A DNA stretch of 5,745 nt from GCA-2715965 sp047608975 (GTDB taxonomy: Bacteria; Verrucomicrobiota; Verrucomicrobiia; Limisphaerales; JAYPXF01). Location of the stretch: the NCBI GenBank assembly GCA_047608975.1, contig JBLFYM010000243.1, forward strand, positions 1-5,745, in the 5' to 3' direction. This document shows positions 1-5,745 of this stretch, in pieces; the stretch's first letter is position 1; every line of letters starts with the position of its first letter. The position numbers were made by a program, and so were the translations under genes. The notes below the pieces were generated by a model. That model saw only the letters and a list, made by a program, of their open reading frames with translations. It did no database searches and was not told where the DNA came from.

Positions 1-972
1 TCCCTCGCCAAGCTGAAGCTCAGGCAGGGCTTCAGTGATTACCGAAAGATGCTGACCAGGCTGAAGCCGGAGTTTGTTTCAGTTGCGCCGCGGCACGCGG
101 ATCAACATTTTGACATGACCTTGGCGGCGATCAATTCCGGCGCGAAAGGGATCTATGTGGAGAAGCCATTTTGCCGGACGCCAGCCGAAGCGGACCAATT
201 GATCAGGGCGGCCAGGAAGCACGGCACCCGGATCGCCGTCGCGCATCGCAATCGCTATCACCCTGTGCTTCCGATCATTGACACGTTCATCGCCGGCGAT
301 GGGATTGGCCGACTGCTGGAGATTCGCGGACACGGCCTCGGCGATCGGCGTGGTGGCGGCGAGGATCTCTGGGTCCTCGGTTCGCATATCTTCAACCTCT
401 TCAATTATTTTGGTGGTAATCCGAAATCCTGTTCGGGAATTCTACTACAGGACGGCAGGCCGGTTGTCGGAAAGGACGTGAAACCCGGCGGGGAAGGTCT
501 GGGTCCGCTCGCGGCAAATGAGATTCACGCCCGCTGGCACATGTCCAAGGGCATCATGGCGTCGTACACCACCTTTCCCAACGACGGTTCGAACAAGACC
601 GGTTACGCCACGCATCTCGTCGGCACGAAAGGCACGATCAGCATTCACATCGATCGCGATCCCGTTGCCTGGCTCAGCCCGGGCAATCCATTCAATCCCG
701 CTTCCCGATCAAAACCACGCATCCCGATCACCAGCGCCGGCGTCGGGAAAAAGGAAACAAAACCCGAACTGATCGCCAGCGTACACAATCACGTGCTCGC
801 CGTTCGCGATCTCATCACCGCGGTCGATGAAAACCGTTCGCCACTTTGCGACATACACGAAGGCGCAACGGTGGTTGAAATGATCTGCGGCGTCTTTGAA
901 TCCCACCGTCAAGGCGGTGCCCATGTAAACTTCCCGCTGACGGAACGTGAAAATTCTTTGAGCAAACTATGA
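1..972 (+). CDS. Gfo/Idh/MocA family NAD(P)-dependent oxidoreductase, 5'-truncated by the window edge
   Basis: The frame is open from the first base, and the codons before the ATG at 49 read as normal family sequence (FSDYRKM, then LKPEFVSVAPRHADQHFDM). The gene therefore starts upstream and that ATG is internal. About 323 C-terminal residues are visible; the N-terminal GxGxxG nucleotide-binding loop is missing. Counting from base 1, the EKP motif is at residues 54-56; its lysine is the conserved cofactor/substrate lysine of the family. RNRYHP follows at about 83-88. RGGGEDLWVLGSH ends at His129 (codon 385-387), the usual catalytic histidine position. The rest is the alpha/beta substrate domain. 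Members oxidise or reduce sugars, inositols or sugar-derived hydroxyls with NAD(P) in the cytoplasm; the substrate here cannot be told. Its stop overlaps the symporter start, so the two are probably co-translated. Family assignment is firm; the specific reaction is unknown. Confidence 0.93.
   Translation, partial: SLAKLKLRQGFSDYRKMLTRLKPEFVSVAPRHADQHFDMTLAAINSGAKGIYVEKPFCRTPAEADQLIRAARKHGTRIAVAHRNRYHPVLPIIDTFIAGDGIGRLLEIRGHGLGDRRGGGEDLWVLGSHIFNLFNYFGGNPKSCSGILLQDGRPVVGKDVKPGGEGLGPLAANEIHARWHMSKGIMASYTTFPNDGSNKTGYATHLVGTKGTISIHIDRDPVAWLSPGNPFNPASRSKPRIPITSAGVGKKETKPELIASVHNHVLAVRDLITAVDENRSPLCDIHEGATVVEMICGVFESHRQGGAHVNFPLTERENSLSKL
969..972 (+). promoter_or_regulatory. ATGA stop-start overlap (translational coupling site)
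   Basis: The TGA of the dehydrogenase (970-972) overlaps the ATG of the symporter (969-971). No clear Shine-Dalgarno sequence precedes this ATG; the upstream bases are AT-rich (gaaaattctttgagcaaact). Initiation therefore probably relies on ribosomes that have just terminated on the upstream gene. The overlap is seen directly; coupling is the usual interpretation, not demonstrated. Confidence 0.7.
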
Positions 973-2564
973 CTGCCCAACTTCGTACCACCGATCTGAT
1001 CGTCCTGCTCATCTATATGGGCGGCGTCTTTGCTATGGGCTGTTGGTTTGCCCGCAAGAGCGGCAAGCCGCAGGAATTCATGGCCGCCGGTCGCTCCCTC
1101 CCGGGTTGGGCCGTGGGGCTTTCAATCTTTGGCACCTACGTCAGCAGCATTGGTTTCCTGGGCAACACGGGCAAAGCCTACGGCGGCAACTGGAACTCGT
1201 GGGTATTTGGATTGTCACTCCCCATCGCCGCATACATCGCCGTCCGCTGGTTCATTCCACTTTATCGAAGCGGCCAGGAAGTCTCCGCGTATTACCATCT
1301 GGAGAAGCGGTTCGGCCCATGGGCGCGGACGTATGCGATGATCTGCTACCTGCTCAGTCAACTCGCCCGCATCGGAACAATCCTGTACCTCGTCGCCCTC
1401 GCCCTCGCACCGCTGACGGGTTGGAACGTAAAGACGATCATTCTGGTGACCGGCATCCTGGTGACGATCTACACATTGATCGGCGGCATTGAAGCGGTGA
1501 TCTGGACTGATGTCGTGCAGAGCATTGTCCTCGTCGCCGGGGCGCTGCTTTGCGCCTATCTGATCATGTCCGGCATGCCGGAAGGCGCCGGCCAGTTGAC
1601 GGAGATCGCCAACCAAAACGACAAGTTCAGTCTCGGAAGTTTCGATCTCAGTTTTGAATCATTCACCTTCGCCGCCCCCACGTTCTGGATCGTCCTGCTC
1701 TATGGTGTGTTCATCAACATCCAGAACTTCGGCATCGATCAGAGTTTTGTGCAGCGCTATATCGCCGCGAAATCTGACCGGGACGCGAAATTCAGCGTCT
1801 GGTTCGCGACCCTGCTATTCCCCCTCGTCTCCGCGATTTTCTTCTTCATCGGCACGGGGCTGTTCAGCCTTTACGAGACCAACCCGCAGATGCTCGGCGA
1901 AGTGAAGACGCAGGTGGCGACCACCAAACTGCAGCAGGATGGCATCCCCGTCACCGCCGCCGCCGTCGCGGCGAAAGCTGCCACGCTCAAACCGGCAGAC
2001 ATCGGCGACAAGGTCTTGCCGCATTTCATCGTGAACAAACTTCCAATGGGGATCGCGGGTCTGTTGATCGCCGCAATATTTGCCGCCGCCATGAGCAGCA
2101 TGGATACGAGCCTCAACAGCTCCGCCACGCTCTACCTGTGCGACATTCACAAACGTTACCTCCGACCCGACGCCGATGACGCTGAATCCATGCGCGTCCT
2201 GCATCGGGCAACGTTGATCATGGGAATTGCCGGGACGCTGACAGCCCTGGCCATGATCAAGGTTCGCAGTGCGTTGGATGCCTGGTGGAATCTTCAGGGT
2301 ATCTTCACCGGCGGCATGCTCGGACTGTTCATTCTCGGCCTCATCTCACGACGCGCAAAGAATCCTCACGCTGTCATTTCGGTCGTCTTGGGCGGGATGC
2401 TGATCATGTGGTTGTCCCTGTCCAAAACCGATTGGTGGAAGGCAAGTGTCGGGGGGGCGATCAATCCTCTGCACGGATTCATGACCATCATACTGGGCAC
2501 CAGCTCCATCGTGCTGATCGGTGTGCTCGTCAGTCGTCTGTTCGGGGATCGCAAAGCCACCTGA
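969..2564 (+). CDS. Sodium:solute symporter (SSS family, SGLT-like)
   Basis: A complete 531-residue polytopic membrane protein that most likely couples Na+ entry to uptake of a sugar or related organic solute. About 13 hydrophobic segments can be seen, roughly at residues 8-28, 45-66, 76-98, 118-145, 155-175, 182-201, 235-255, 278-302, 360-392, 412-432, 442-462, 466-485 and 502-523, which fits the SSS fold and its usual length. TLIGGIEAVIWTDVVQ (169-184) is the classic SSS signature. AAAMSSMDTSLNSSAT (372-387) matches the segment that carries the Na2-site serines in vSGLT; Ser376-Ser377 are the likely equivalents by visual alignment. An Ala/Lys-rich loop at about 303-350 separates two helices. 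No cleavable signal peptide is expected. The first ATG is chosen because it overlaps the upstream stop and leaves a full first helix. The sugar-enzyme neighbours support a carbohydrate substrate, but the exact one is unknown. Confidence 0.95.
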   Translation: MTAQLRTTDLIVLLIYMGGVFAMGCWFARKSGKPQEFMAAGRSLPGWAVGLSIFGTYVSSIGFLGNTGKAYGGNWNSWVFGLSLPIAAYIAVRWFIPLYRSGQEVSAYYHLEKRFGPWARTYAMICYLLSQLARIGTILYLVALALAPLTGWNVKTIILVTGILVTIYTLIGGIEAVIWTDVVQSIVLVAGALLCAYLIMSGMPEGAGQLTEIANQNDKFSLGSFDLSFESFTFAAPTFWIVLLYGVFINIQNFGIDQSFVQRYIAAKSDRDAKFSVWFATLLFPLVSAIFFFIGTGLFSLYETNPQMLGEVKTQVATTKLQQDGIPVTAAAVAAKAATLKPADIGDKVLPHFIVNKLPMGIAGLLIAAIFAAAMSSMDTSLNSSATLYLCDIHKRYLRPDADDAESMRVLHRATLIMGIAGTLTALAMIKVRSALDAWWNLQGIFTGGMLGLFILGLISRRAKNPHAVISVVLGGMLIMWLSLSKTDWWKASVGGAINPLHGFMTIILGTSSIVLIGVLVSRLFGDRKAT

Positions 2565-2566
2565 CG

Positions 2567-3133
2567 ATGCCCAGGATTCTGATGCCAATCGGAGACGCCA
2601 CCGAGGCGCTCGATACGTTCTACGCGTATTACCGGCTTCCGGAGGATGATTACGAAGTCGTCGTGGCCGGTCCGGAAGCCCGCCTGTATCACACGGTCAT
2701 TCATGAGATCCCGCCCAACCCGAATGTGCCCTGGGACATTACCCAGGAACGCCCTGGCTACCACCTTCAGGCGAACGTCGCGTTCCGAGATCTGAAGGCT
2801 GAAGACTTCGCCGGTGCGTTCATCTCCGGCGGCCGGGCACCCGAATACATCCGCTACGACGAGGACCTCCGTCGCTGTATTCGCGAGATCTCGGAAGCGG
2901 ACAAACCGATCGCCTGCATCTGCCACGGAATCGAGATCCTTACCGCCGCCAAATGCATCCGGGGCAAACGCGTCACCACCGTTCCGAAATGCGCCATGGA
3001 TGCCGAACAGGGCGGTGCGACCTACGTCGACGAAGACGTGGTTCTCGATGGCCAACTCATCACTGGCCGTGGCTATGATCAAAACACTGAAGTCCTCCGC
3101 GAATTCATCCGCCTCTTGAAAGCGGCGGGTTGA
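2567..3133 (+). CDS. DJ-1/PfpI family protein (class I glutamine amidotransferase-like fold)
   Basis: A 188-residue cytoplasmic protein of the size and motif order of PfpI/PH1704-type proteins. The first strand RILMPIG (3-9) leads to Glu13, which aligns with catalytic Glu12 of PH1704 (the following YYRL matches that protein's YHRL). SGGRAPEY lies at 87-94. The nucleophile elbow ACICHG places Cys119 and His120 at the catalytic Cys-His positions, so the active site looks intact. The family includes peptidases, glyoxalase III-like and proposed deglycase enzymes and chaperones; function cannot be assigned further. The ATG at 2567 is chosen because it lies 2 nt after the symporter stop and opens directly on the first beta strand. 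The frame stays open upstream to 2285, but that extension lies inside the symporter gene and reads as low-complexity, non-family sequence. No Shine-Dalgarno is seen, so translation is probably coupled to the symporter. Confidence 0.92.
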   Translation: MPRILMPIGDATEALDTFYAYYRLPEDDYEVVVAGPEARLYHTVIHEIPPNPNVPWDITQERPGYHLQANVAFRDLKAEDFAGAFISGGRAPEYIRYDEDLRRCIREISEADKPIACICHGIEILTAAKCIRGKRVTTVPKCAMDAEQGGATYVDEDVVLDGQLITGRGYDQNTEVLREFIRLLKAAG

Positions 3134-3157
3134 ATCCGCACCACCGATGATTGCTCC

Positions 3158-3982
3158 ATGAAACTCTCCATCTCCTGCCGTATCGCCGAAGGCTTTCTTT
3201 CCAAGAAGGAGGCGCTCATGTCCCTGACCGAACTCTGTGACCTGGCAGTTGCCGCCGACTATGAAGCGCTCTGCATGCGCGGTTCACAGATCGGCATCCA
3301 TTCCCCCTCGGAAGAGATCGCCCGGGCAGGCCAGACGATCCGCGAACGAAACCTCGGGGTGACGATGATCTCCGGTGACTTTGACATCGTGTACAACAAC
3401 GAACACGGCCCCGACTGTCTCCGAAACATCACCCCTTACCTGGATCTGGCCGAACAGCTGGGAGCCCAACTCATTCGTGTGTGCATCAAGACCGAAGCCG
3501 ACATCCCTGCCACCCAGGCGGCGGCGGACGAAGCTGCGGAACGAGGACTCACACTGGTTCACCAGTGCCATGTGCAAAGCCTCTTGGAAACAGTCGAACA
3601 GATCGAATCACGGCTCCGTGAAATCGACCGACCCAACTTCGGTCTGATCTACGAAGCCGCCAATCTGGAAGAATGCCGGCAGGACTACGGTCCCTCGACC
3701 ATTCGGCGGCTCGCTCCTTGGATCAAAAACGTTTACCTCCAAAACCAACGCCTCAATCCCGATGGCAAGGTCACGCTGGACACCTGGACCCACGGTCCGA
3801 GTTCCTTTGACATCATCGAGATCCCCGAACCCGGTGGCATCGATTTCGCCGCCGTCTTCAGTGGATTGAGGCAGGTGGGATACGATGGCATTATCACCGT
3901 CCATCAGTCCGCGCCCGAACAGGGCGGCACCCCGCTCGAATCAGCGACCCAGACCGCGAACTACCTTCGTACTCTCATTTGA
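3158..3982 (+). CDS. Sugar phosphate isomerase/epimerase-like TIM-barrel protein (xylose isomerase-like / AP endonuclease 2 family)
   Basis: A 274-residue cytoplasmic protein with the alternating strand-helix pattern of a single TIM barrel, the usual length for this family. Visible elements are the first strand KLSISCRIAE (2-11), YEALCMRGSQIG (35-46), QLIRVCI (104-110), LTLVHQCH (131-138), FGLIYEAANLEE (161-172), WIKNVYLQNQ (188-197), PGGIDF (225-230) and YDGIITVHQSAPE (242-254). Relatives isomerise or epimerise keto-sugars, or act on inosose-type compounds, using a divalent metal. Here the usual metal-ligand positions carry unusual residues (His135/Gln136/His138, Glu166, Gln195, His249), so a standard epimerase activity should not be assumed. 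The ATG at 3158 is kept because it supplies the first barrel strand, although an internal ATG at 3218 has a much better ribosome binding site. The gene starts 24 nt after the DJ-1/PfpI stop and closes the cassette. Confidence 0.88.
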   Translation: MKLSISCRIAEGFLSKKEALMSLTELCDLAVAADYEALCMRGSQIGIHSPSEEIARAGQTIRERNLGVTMISGDFDIVYNNEHGPDCLRNITPYLDLAEQLGAQLIRVCIKTEADIPATQAAADEAAERGLTLVHQCHVQSLLETVEQIESRLREIDRPNFGLIYEAANLEECRQDYGPSTIRRLAPWIKNVYLQNQRLNPDGKVTLDTWTHGPSSFDIIEIPEPGGIDFAAVFSGLRQVGYDGIITVHQSAPEQGGTPLESATQTANYLRTLI

Positions 3983-4053
3983 TCGGAGAATCCCGCCATT
4001 GACAGTTCGACCGCAGCGATTCGATCCAATCAACACTTCCTCCGACCGGGCGT

Positions 4054-4116
4054 GGTGGCAGATGGGCGCGGCGAACCAGACGCCGGGCGGAGTTCACGCT
4101 CCCCTGACCTGCCACC
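4054..4116. repeat. Intergenic interrupted inverted repeat, possible terminator or processing hairpin
   Basis: GGTGGCAG (4054-4061) is exactly complementary to CTGCCACC (4109-4116). Inside these arms GGGCGCG (4064-4070) can pair with CGCTCCC (4097-4103) with one mismatch, leaving a loop of about 26 nt. The structure begins 71 nt after the stop of the TIM-barrel gene and ends 60 nt before the kinase start. No T-run follows on the + strand, so it is not a standard intrinsic terminator. It may be a Rho-associated or 3'-end-stabilising structure, or a chance pairing in GC-rich DNA. The complementarity is seen; the role is inferred. Confidence 0.4.
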
Positions 4117-4131
4117 CTCGCTGAGAAACAA

Positions 4132-4161
4132 TTGCTTGAGGTGCATTGCAGGCGGTAGTAT
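4132..4161 (+). promoter_or_regulatory. Candidate sigma70-like promoter for the PAS kinase
   Basis: TTGCTT (4132-4137) and TAGTAT (4156-4161) are separated by 18 nt. They match the -35 and -10 consensus at 3 of 6 and 4 of 6 positions. They sit in the only relatively AT-containing part of the gap, downstream of the hairpin and just ahead of the kinase. If used, transcription would begin near 4168-4170, leaving a leader of only about 7-9 nt before the ATG at 4177. The match is weak and the promoter rules of this organism are unknown. Confidence 0.35.
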
Positions 4162-4176
4162 GGAGCGTGTTCACCT

Positions 4177-5745
4177 ATGTCTGCCGATACTCACGTATCA
4201 GATGCCGAAATGCTGATTGGCGGCACTGCCCAGCTCGACTCGCGGGGAGCGTTCGTGCATGTGAACGATCGCTACTGCGATCTGGCCGGATACAGCCGGA
4301 ATGAGCTACTTGGCGGATTGACCCATATCGATCTCGATCATCCGGATGATCGTGCCGCGGACGCCGGCAAAATTGAGAGTTGGCTCCAGGGGGACTCCGA
4401 CTATCGCGTCGAGAAACGATGCGTTCGCAGGGATGGCAAAACCATCCGCGTCCGGGCTTCCGGTGTGGTCATCCGCGACGCGGCAGATTCGATAGTCGGT
4501 GCCACCATGGTGGTCGAAGACATCACCCGGCAGAAAGACACGGAACAGGCGCTGTTGGAAACAGTCACCAAGGATGCGCGGGTCGGTCTCGCCCTGGTTG
4601 ATCGCGACTACCGCTACGTCTTCGTGAACCAGGCTTACGCCACCGTGCTGGGACTTGAGACTGATGATCTGATCGGCAGGACCGGCCCAGAAGTGCTCGG
4701 CCCGATCTTCGAACAAGAGATCAAAGAACGCGCTGACCGCGCGTTGGCGGGCGAACGCATCCGTTATGAACTGCACGTGCCGAAACGGCCGGATTGGGCA
4801 CACGATCGCTATTTCGAGGTCGCTTACGAACCGCCGATCGATGATGGCCCGAATGCCTGCATGGTCGTGGTGATCATGGACAGCAGCGAACGGCGACAGG
4901 CCGAAGCGGAGGTCAAAGAGAGCCAGCGTAGATTGGAAAAGGCCCAGGAGATCGGCCACATCGGAAGCTGGGATCTGGGTCTTGAACCGGACAGCCCGTT
5001 GAATTGGTCCGCCGAAACCTGCCGTATATTCGGAATTGATCCGGCCGGATTCACCGCAGATCCAGCGCAGTTCATCGCCCTGTTGCACCGGGAAGACCGG
5101 GACAAAGTTCTGCGCGAAGCCGAAGCTGCGATCAGCGAAGAAAGACCTTACGACGTCGAATACCGGATCTGCCGACCGGATGGTGAAATTCGGTGGCTCC
5201 ACCAACACGCCAATGTTGAACACAACGAAGCGGATCAATCCGCGCGATTGGTAGGCGTCGTGCAGGACATCACCGAACGGCGCACGGCGCACGAAAAGGT
5301 TCGTGCCAGCGAAGAACGCTACCGGTTGGTCGCCCGAGCCACCCGCGATCCGATCTGGGAAATCGACATTCCCACGGGACAGGTTTCGTGGAATGAAGCC
5401 TACGACACCCTGTTCGGCATTCGTCAGGAGGAAACCCATGGGTCTTGGGACTGGTGGACAGCCCGGATCAAGGCGGATGAACGCGAACAGATCGCCCGGT
5501 CGTTGCGCGAAACCCTCGACAATCCCAAGGTCGACCTCTGGGCCGAAGACTATCACTTCCGGGCCGCGTCGGGCGAAGAACTCCTCATCCAGGATCGCGC
5601 CTTCATCAGCCGTGACGATAACGGTGCGGCACGGCGGATCGTGGGCACCATGCGAGACCAGACGCCGATCGTGCAGGAGATGAAGGAACGTGAAGAGTCG
5701 GAGCGGGAACTTCAGGAGGCACAGAAACTGGAAAGCCTCGGCGTG
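4177..5745 (+). CDS. Multi-PAS sensor histidine kinase, N-terminal part (3'-truncated by the window edge)
   Basis: The frame stays open for 523 codons to the last base. Four PAS domains follow one another. PAS1 is about 11-117, with FVHVNDRYCDLAGYS, HPDDR and a closing VVEDITRQK. PAS2 is about 128-240, with YVFVNQAYATVLGL. PAS3 is about 253-369, with IGSWDLGLE, LHREDR and VVQDITERR. PAS4 is about 378-497, with DPIWEIDIPTG and VGTMRDQT. A charged helix then ends the window in LQEAQKLESLGV, the stretch that in many hybrid or PAS kinases immediately precedes the AGGIAHDFNNLL-type histidine box. The phospho-accepting His and the ATPase domain are therefore expected just beyond the edge but are not seen. 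No signal peptide or membrane helix is present, so sensing should be cytoplasmic; ligands are unknown. The ATG at 4177 is the first start after an in-frame TAG at 4156. A weak GGAG lies at 4162-4165. A GGDEF/EAL output instead of a kinase is less likely given the last residues. Confidence 0.88.
   Translation, partial: MSADTHVSDAEMLIGGTAQLDSRGAFVHVNDRYCDLAGYSRNELLGGLTHIDLDHPDDRAADAGKIESWLQGDSDYRVEKRCVRRDGKTIRVRASGVVIRDAADSIVGATMVVEDITRQKDTEQALLETVTKDARVGLALVDRDYRYVFVNQAYATVLGLETDDLIGRTGPEVLGPIFEQEIKERADRALAGERIRYELHVPKRPDWAHDRYFEVAYEPPIDDGPNACMVVVIMDSSERRQAEAEVKESQRRLEKAQEIGHIGSWDLGLEPDSPLNWSAETCRIFGIDPAGFTADPAQFIALLHREDRDKVLREAEAAISEERPYDVEYRICRPDGEIRWLHQHANVEHNEADQSARLVGVVQDITERRTAHEKVRASEERYRLVARATRDPIWEIDIPTGQVSWNEAYDTLFGIRQEETHGSWDWWTARIKADEREQIARSLRETLDNPKVDLWAEDYHFRAASGEELLIQDRAFISRDDNGAARRIVGTMRDQTPIVQEMKEREESERELQEAQKLESLGV

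Noticed and set aside
49..51. ATG at 49 as the true start of the oxidoreductase
   Set aside because: The 16 codons before it are in frame and match expected family sequence, and the nucleotide-binding loop would be missing. The gene must begin upstream of the window.
2285..2566. N-terminal extension of the DJ-1/PfpI gene, starting at 2285
   Set aside because: This stretch lies wholly within the symporter gene and reads as His/Arg/Ser-rich shadow sequence. Family homology begins at the ATG at 2567.
2366..3082. A 238-codon minus-strand open frame
   Set aside because: It is the in-register antisense of the DJ-1/PfpI frame and extends into the symporter gene. It has no recognisable motif and conflicts with two well-supported sense genes.
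3999..4004. Perfect TTGACA hexamer as a promoter -35 box
   Set aside because: No acceptable -10 hexamer lies 16-19 nt downstream; that region reads as cgattcgatcc. It is probably a chance match.
3983..4045. Short inverted repeat TCGGAG (3983-3988) / CTCCGA (4040-4045) as a terminator
   Set aside because: Only six pairs with a loop of about 50 nt and no T-run; expected by chance in GC-rich DNA.
3885..4124. A 79-codon plus-strand open frame spanning the end of the TIM-barrel gene and the gap
   Set aside because: Half of it overlaps a real gene in another frame. Its composition (Pro/Arg/Ser-rich) is typical of shadow reading, and no ribosome site or family is seen.
4306..5556. A 416-codon open frame on the minus strand
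   Set aside because: It is the exact in-register antisense of the PAS kinase frame and exists because the kinase uses no TTA, CTA or TCA codons there; it ends at the kinase's CTA codon at 4303-4305. Its translation shows no recognisable family, while the sense frame has clear PAS motifs.

Overview
The window looks like a piece of a moderately GC-rich bacterial chromosome, with every supported gene on the + strand. The gene families suggest Planctomycetota, with Verrucomicrobiota or Lentisphaerota as alternatives. The signs are a Gfo/Idh/MocA dehydrogenase of the RGGGEDLWVLGSH type, a Na+:solute symporter, a DJ-1/PfpI protein and a xylose-isomerase-like TIM-barrel protein packed end to end, with almost no Shine-Dalgarno sequences at the starts. 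This assignment comes from family recognition, not from a search.

Positions 1-3982 hold a compact four-gene run that is very probably one operon whose promoter lies upstream of the window. First is the C-terminal ~323 residues of a Gfo/Idh/MocA oxidoreductase (1-972, N-terminus outside). Next is a complete 531-residue sodium:solute symporter (969-2564) that overlaps it through an ATGA. A 188-residue DJ-1/PfpI protein (2567-3133) begins 2 nt after the symporter stop, and a 274-residue sugar phosphate isomerase/epimerase-like TIM-barrel protein (3158-3982) begins 24 nt further on. The simplest reading is a carbohydrate-use cassette: the symporter brings in a sugar, sugar acid or related polyol, and the dehydrogenase and TIM-barrel protein oxidise and isomerise or cleave it. 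The DJ-1/PfpI protein has an unassigned, perhaps protective or hydrolytic, role. The substrate cannot be read from the sequence.

Positions 3983-4176 (194 nt) are intergenic. They contain an interrupted inverted repeat (4054-4116) that could end the operon's transcript or act as a processing structure, followed by a weak sigma70-like promoter (4132-4161) for the next gene.

From 4177 to the end of the window runs a second transcription unit: the first 523 residues of a soluble sensor histidine kinase with four tandem PAS domains. The window stops inside the helix that normally leads directly into the phospho-accepting histidine box, so the catalytic half is not visible. Whether this kinase controls the sugar cassette is unknown.

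Nothing seen is clearly a new biological system. The points most worth a second look are the non-standard metal-site residues of the TIM-barrel protein, the DJ-1/PfpI gene embedded in a sugar cassette, the intergenic hairpin, and the near-leaderless promoter arrangement of the kinase.
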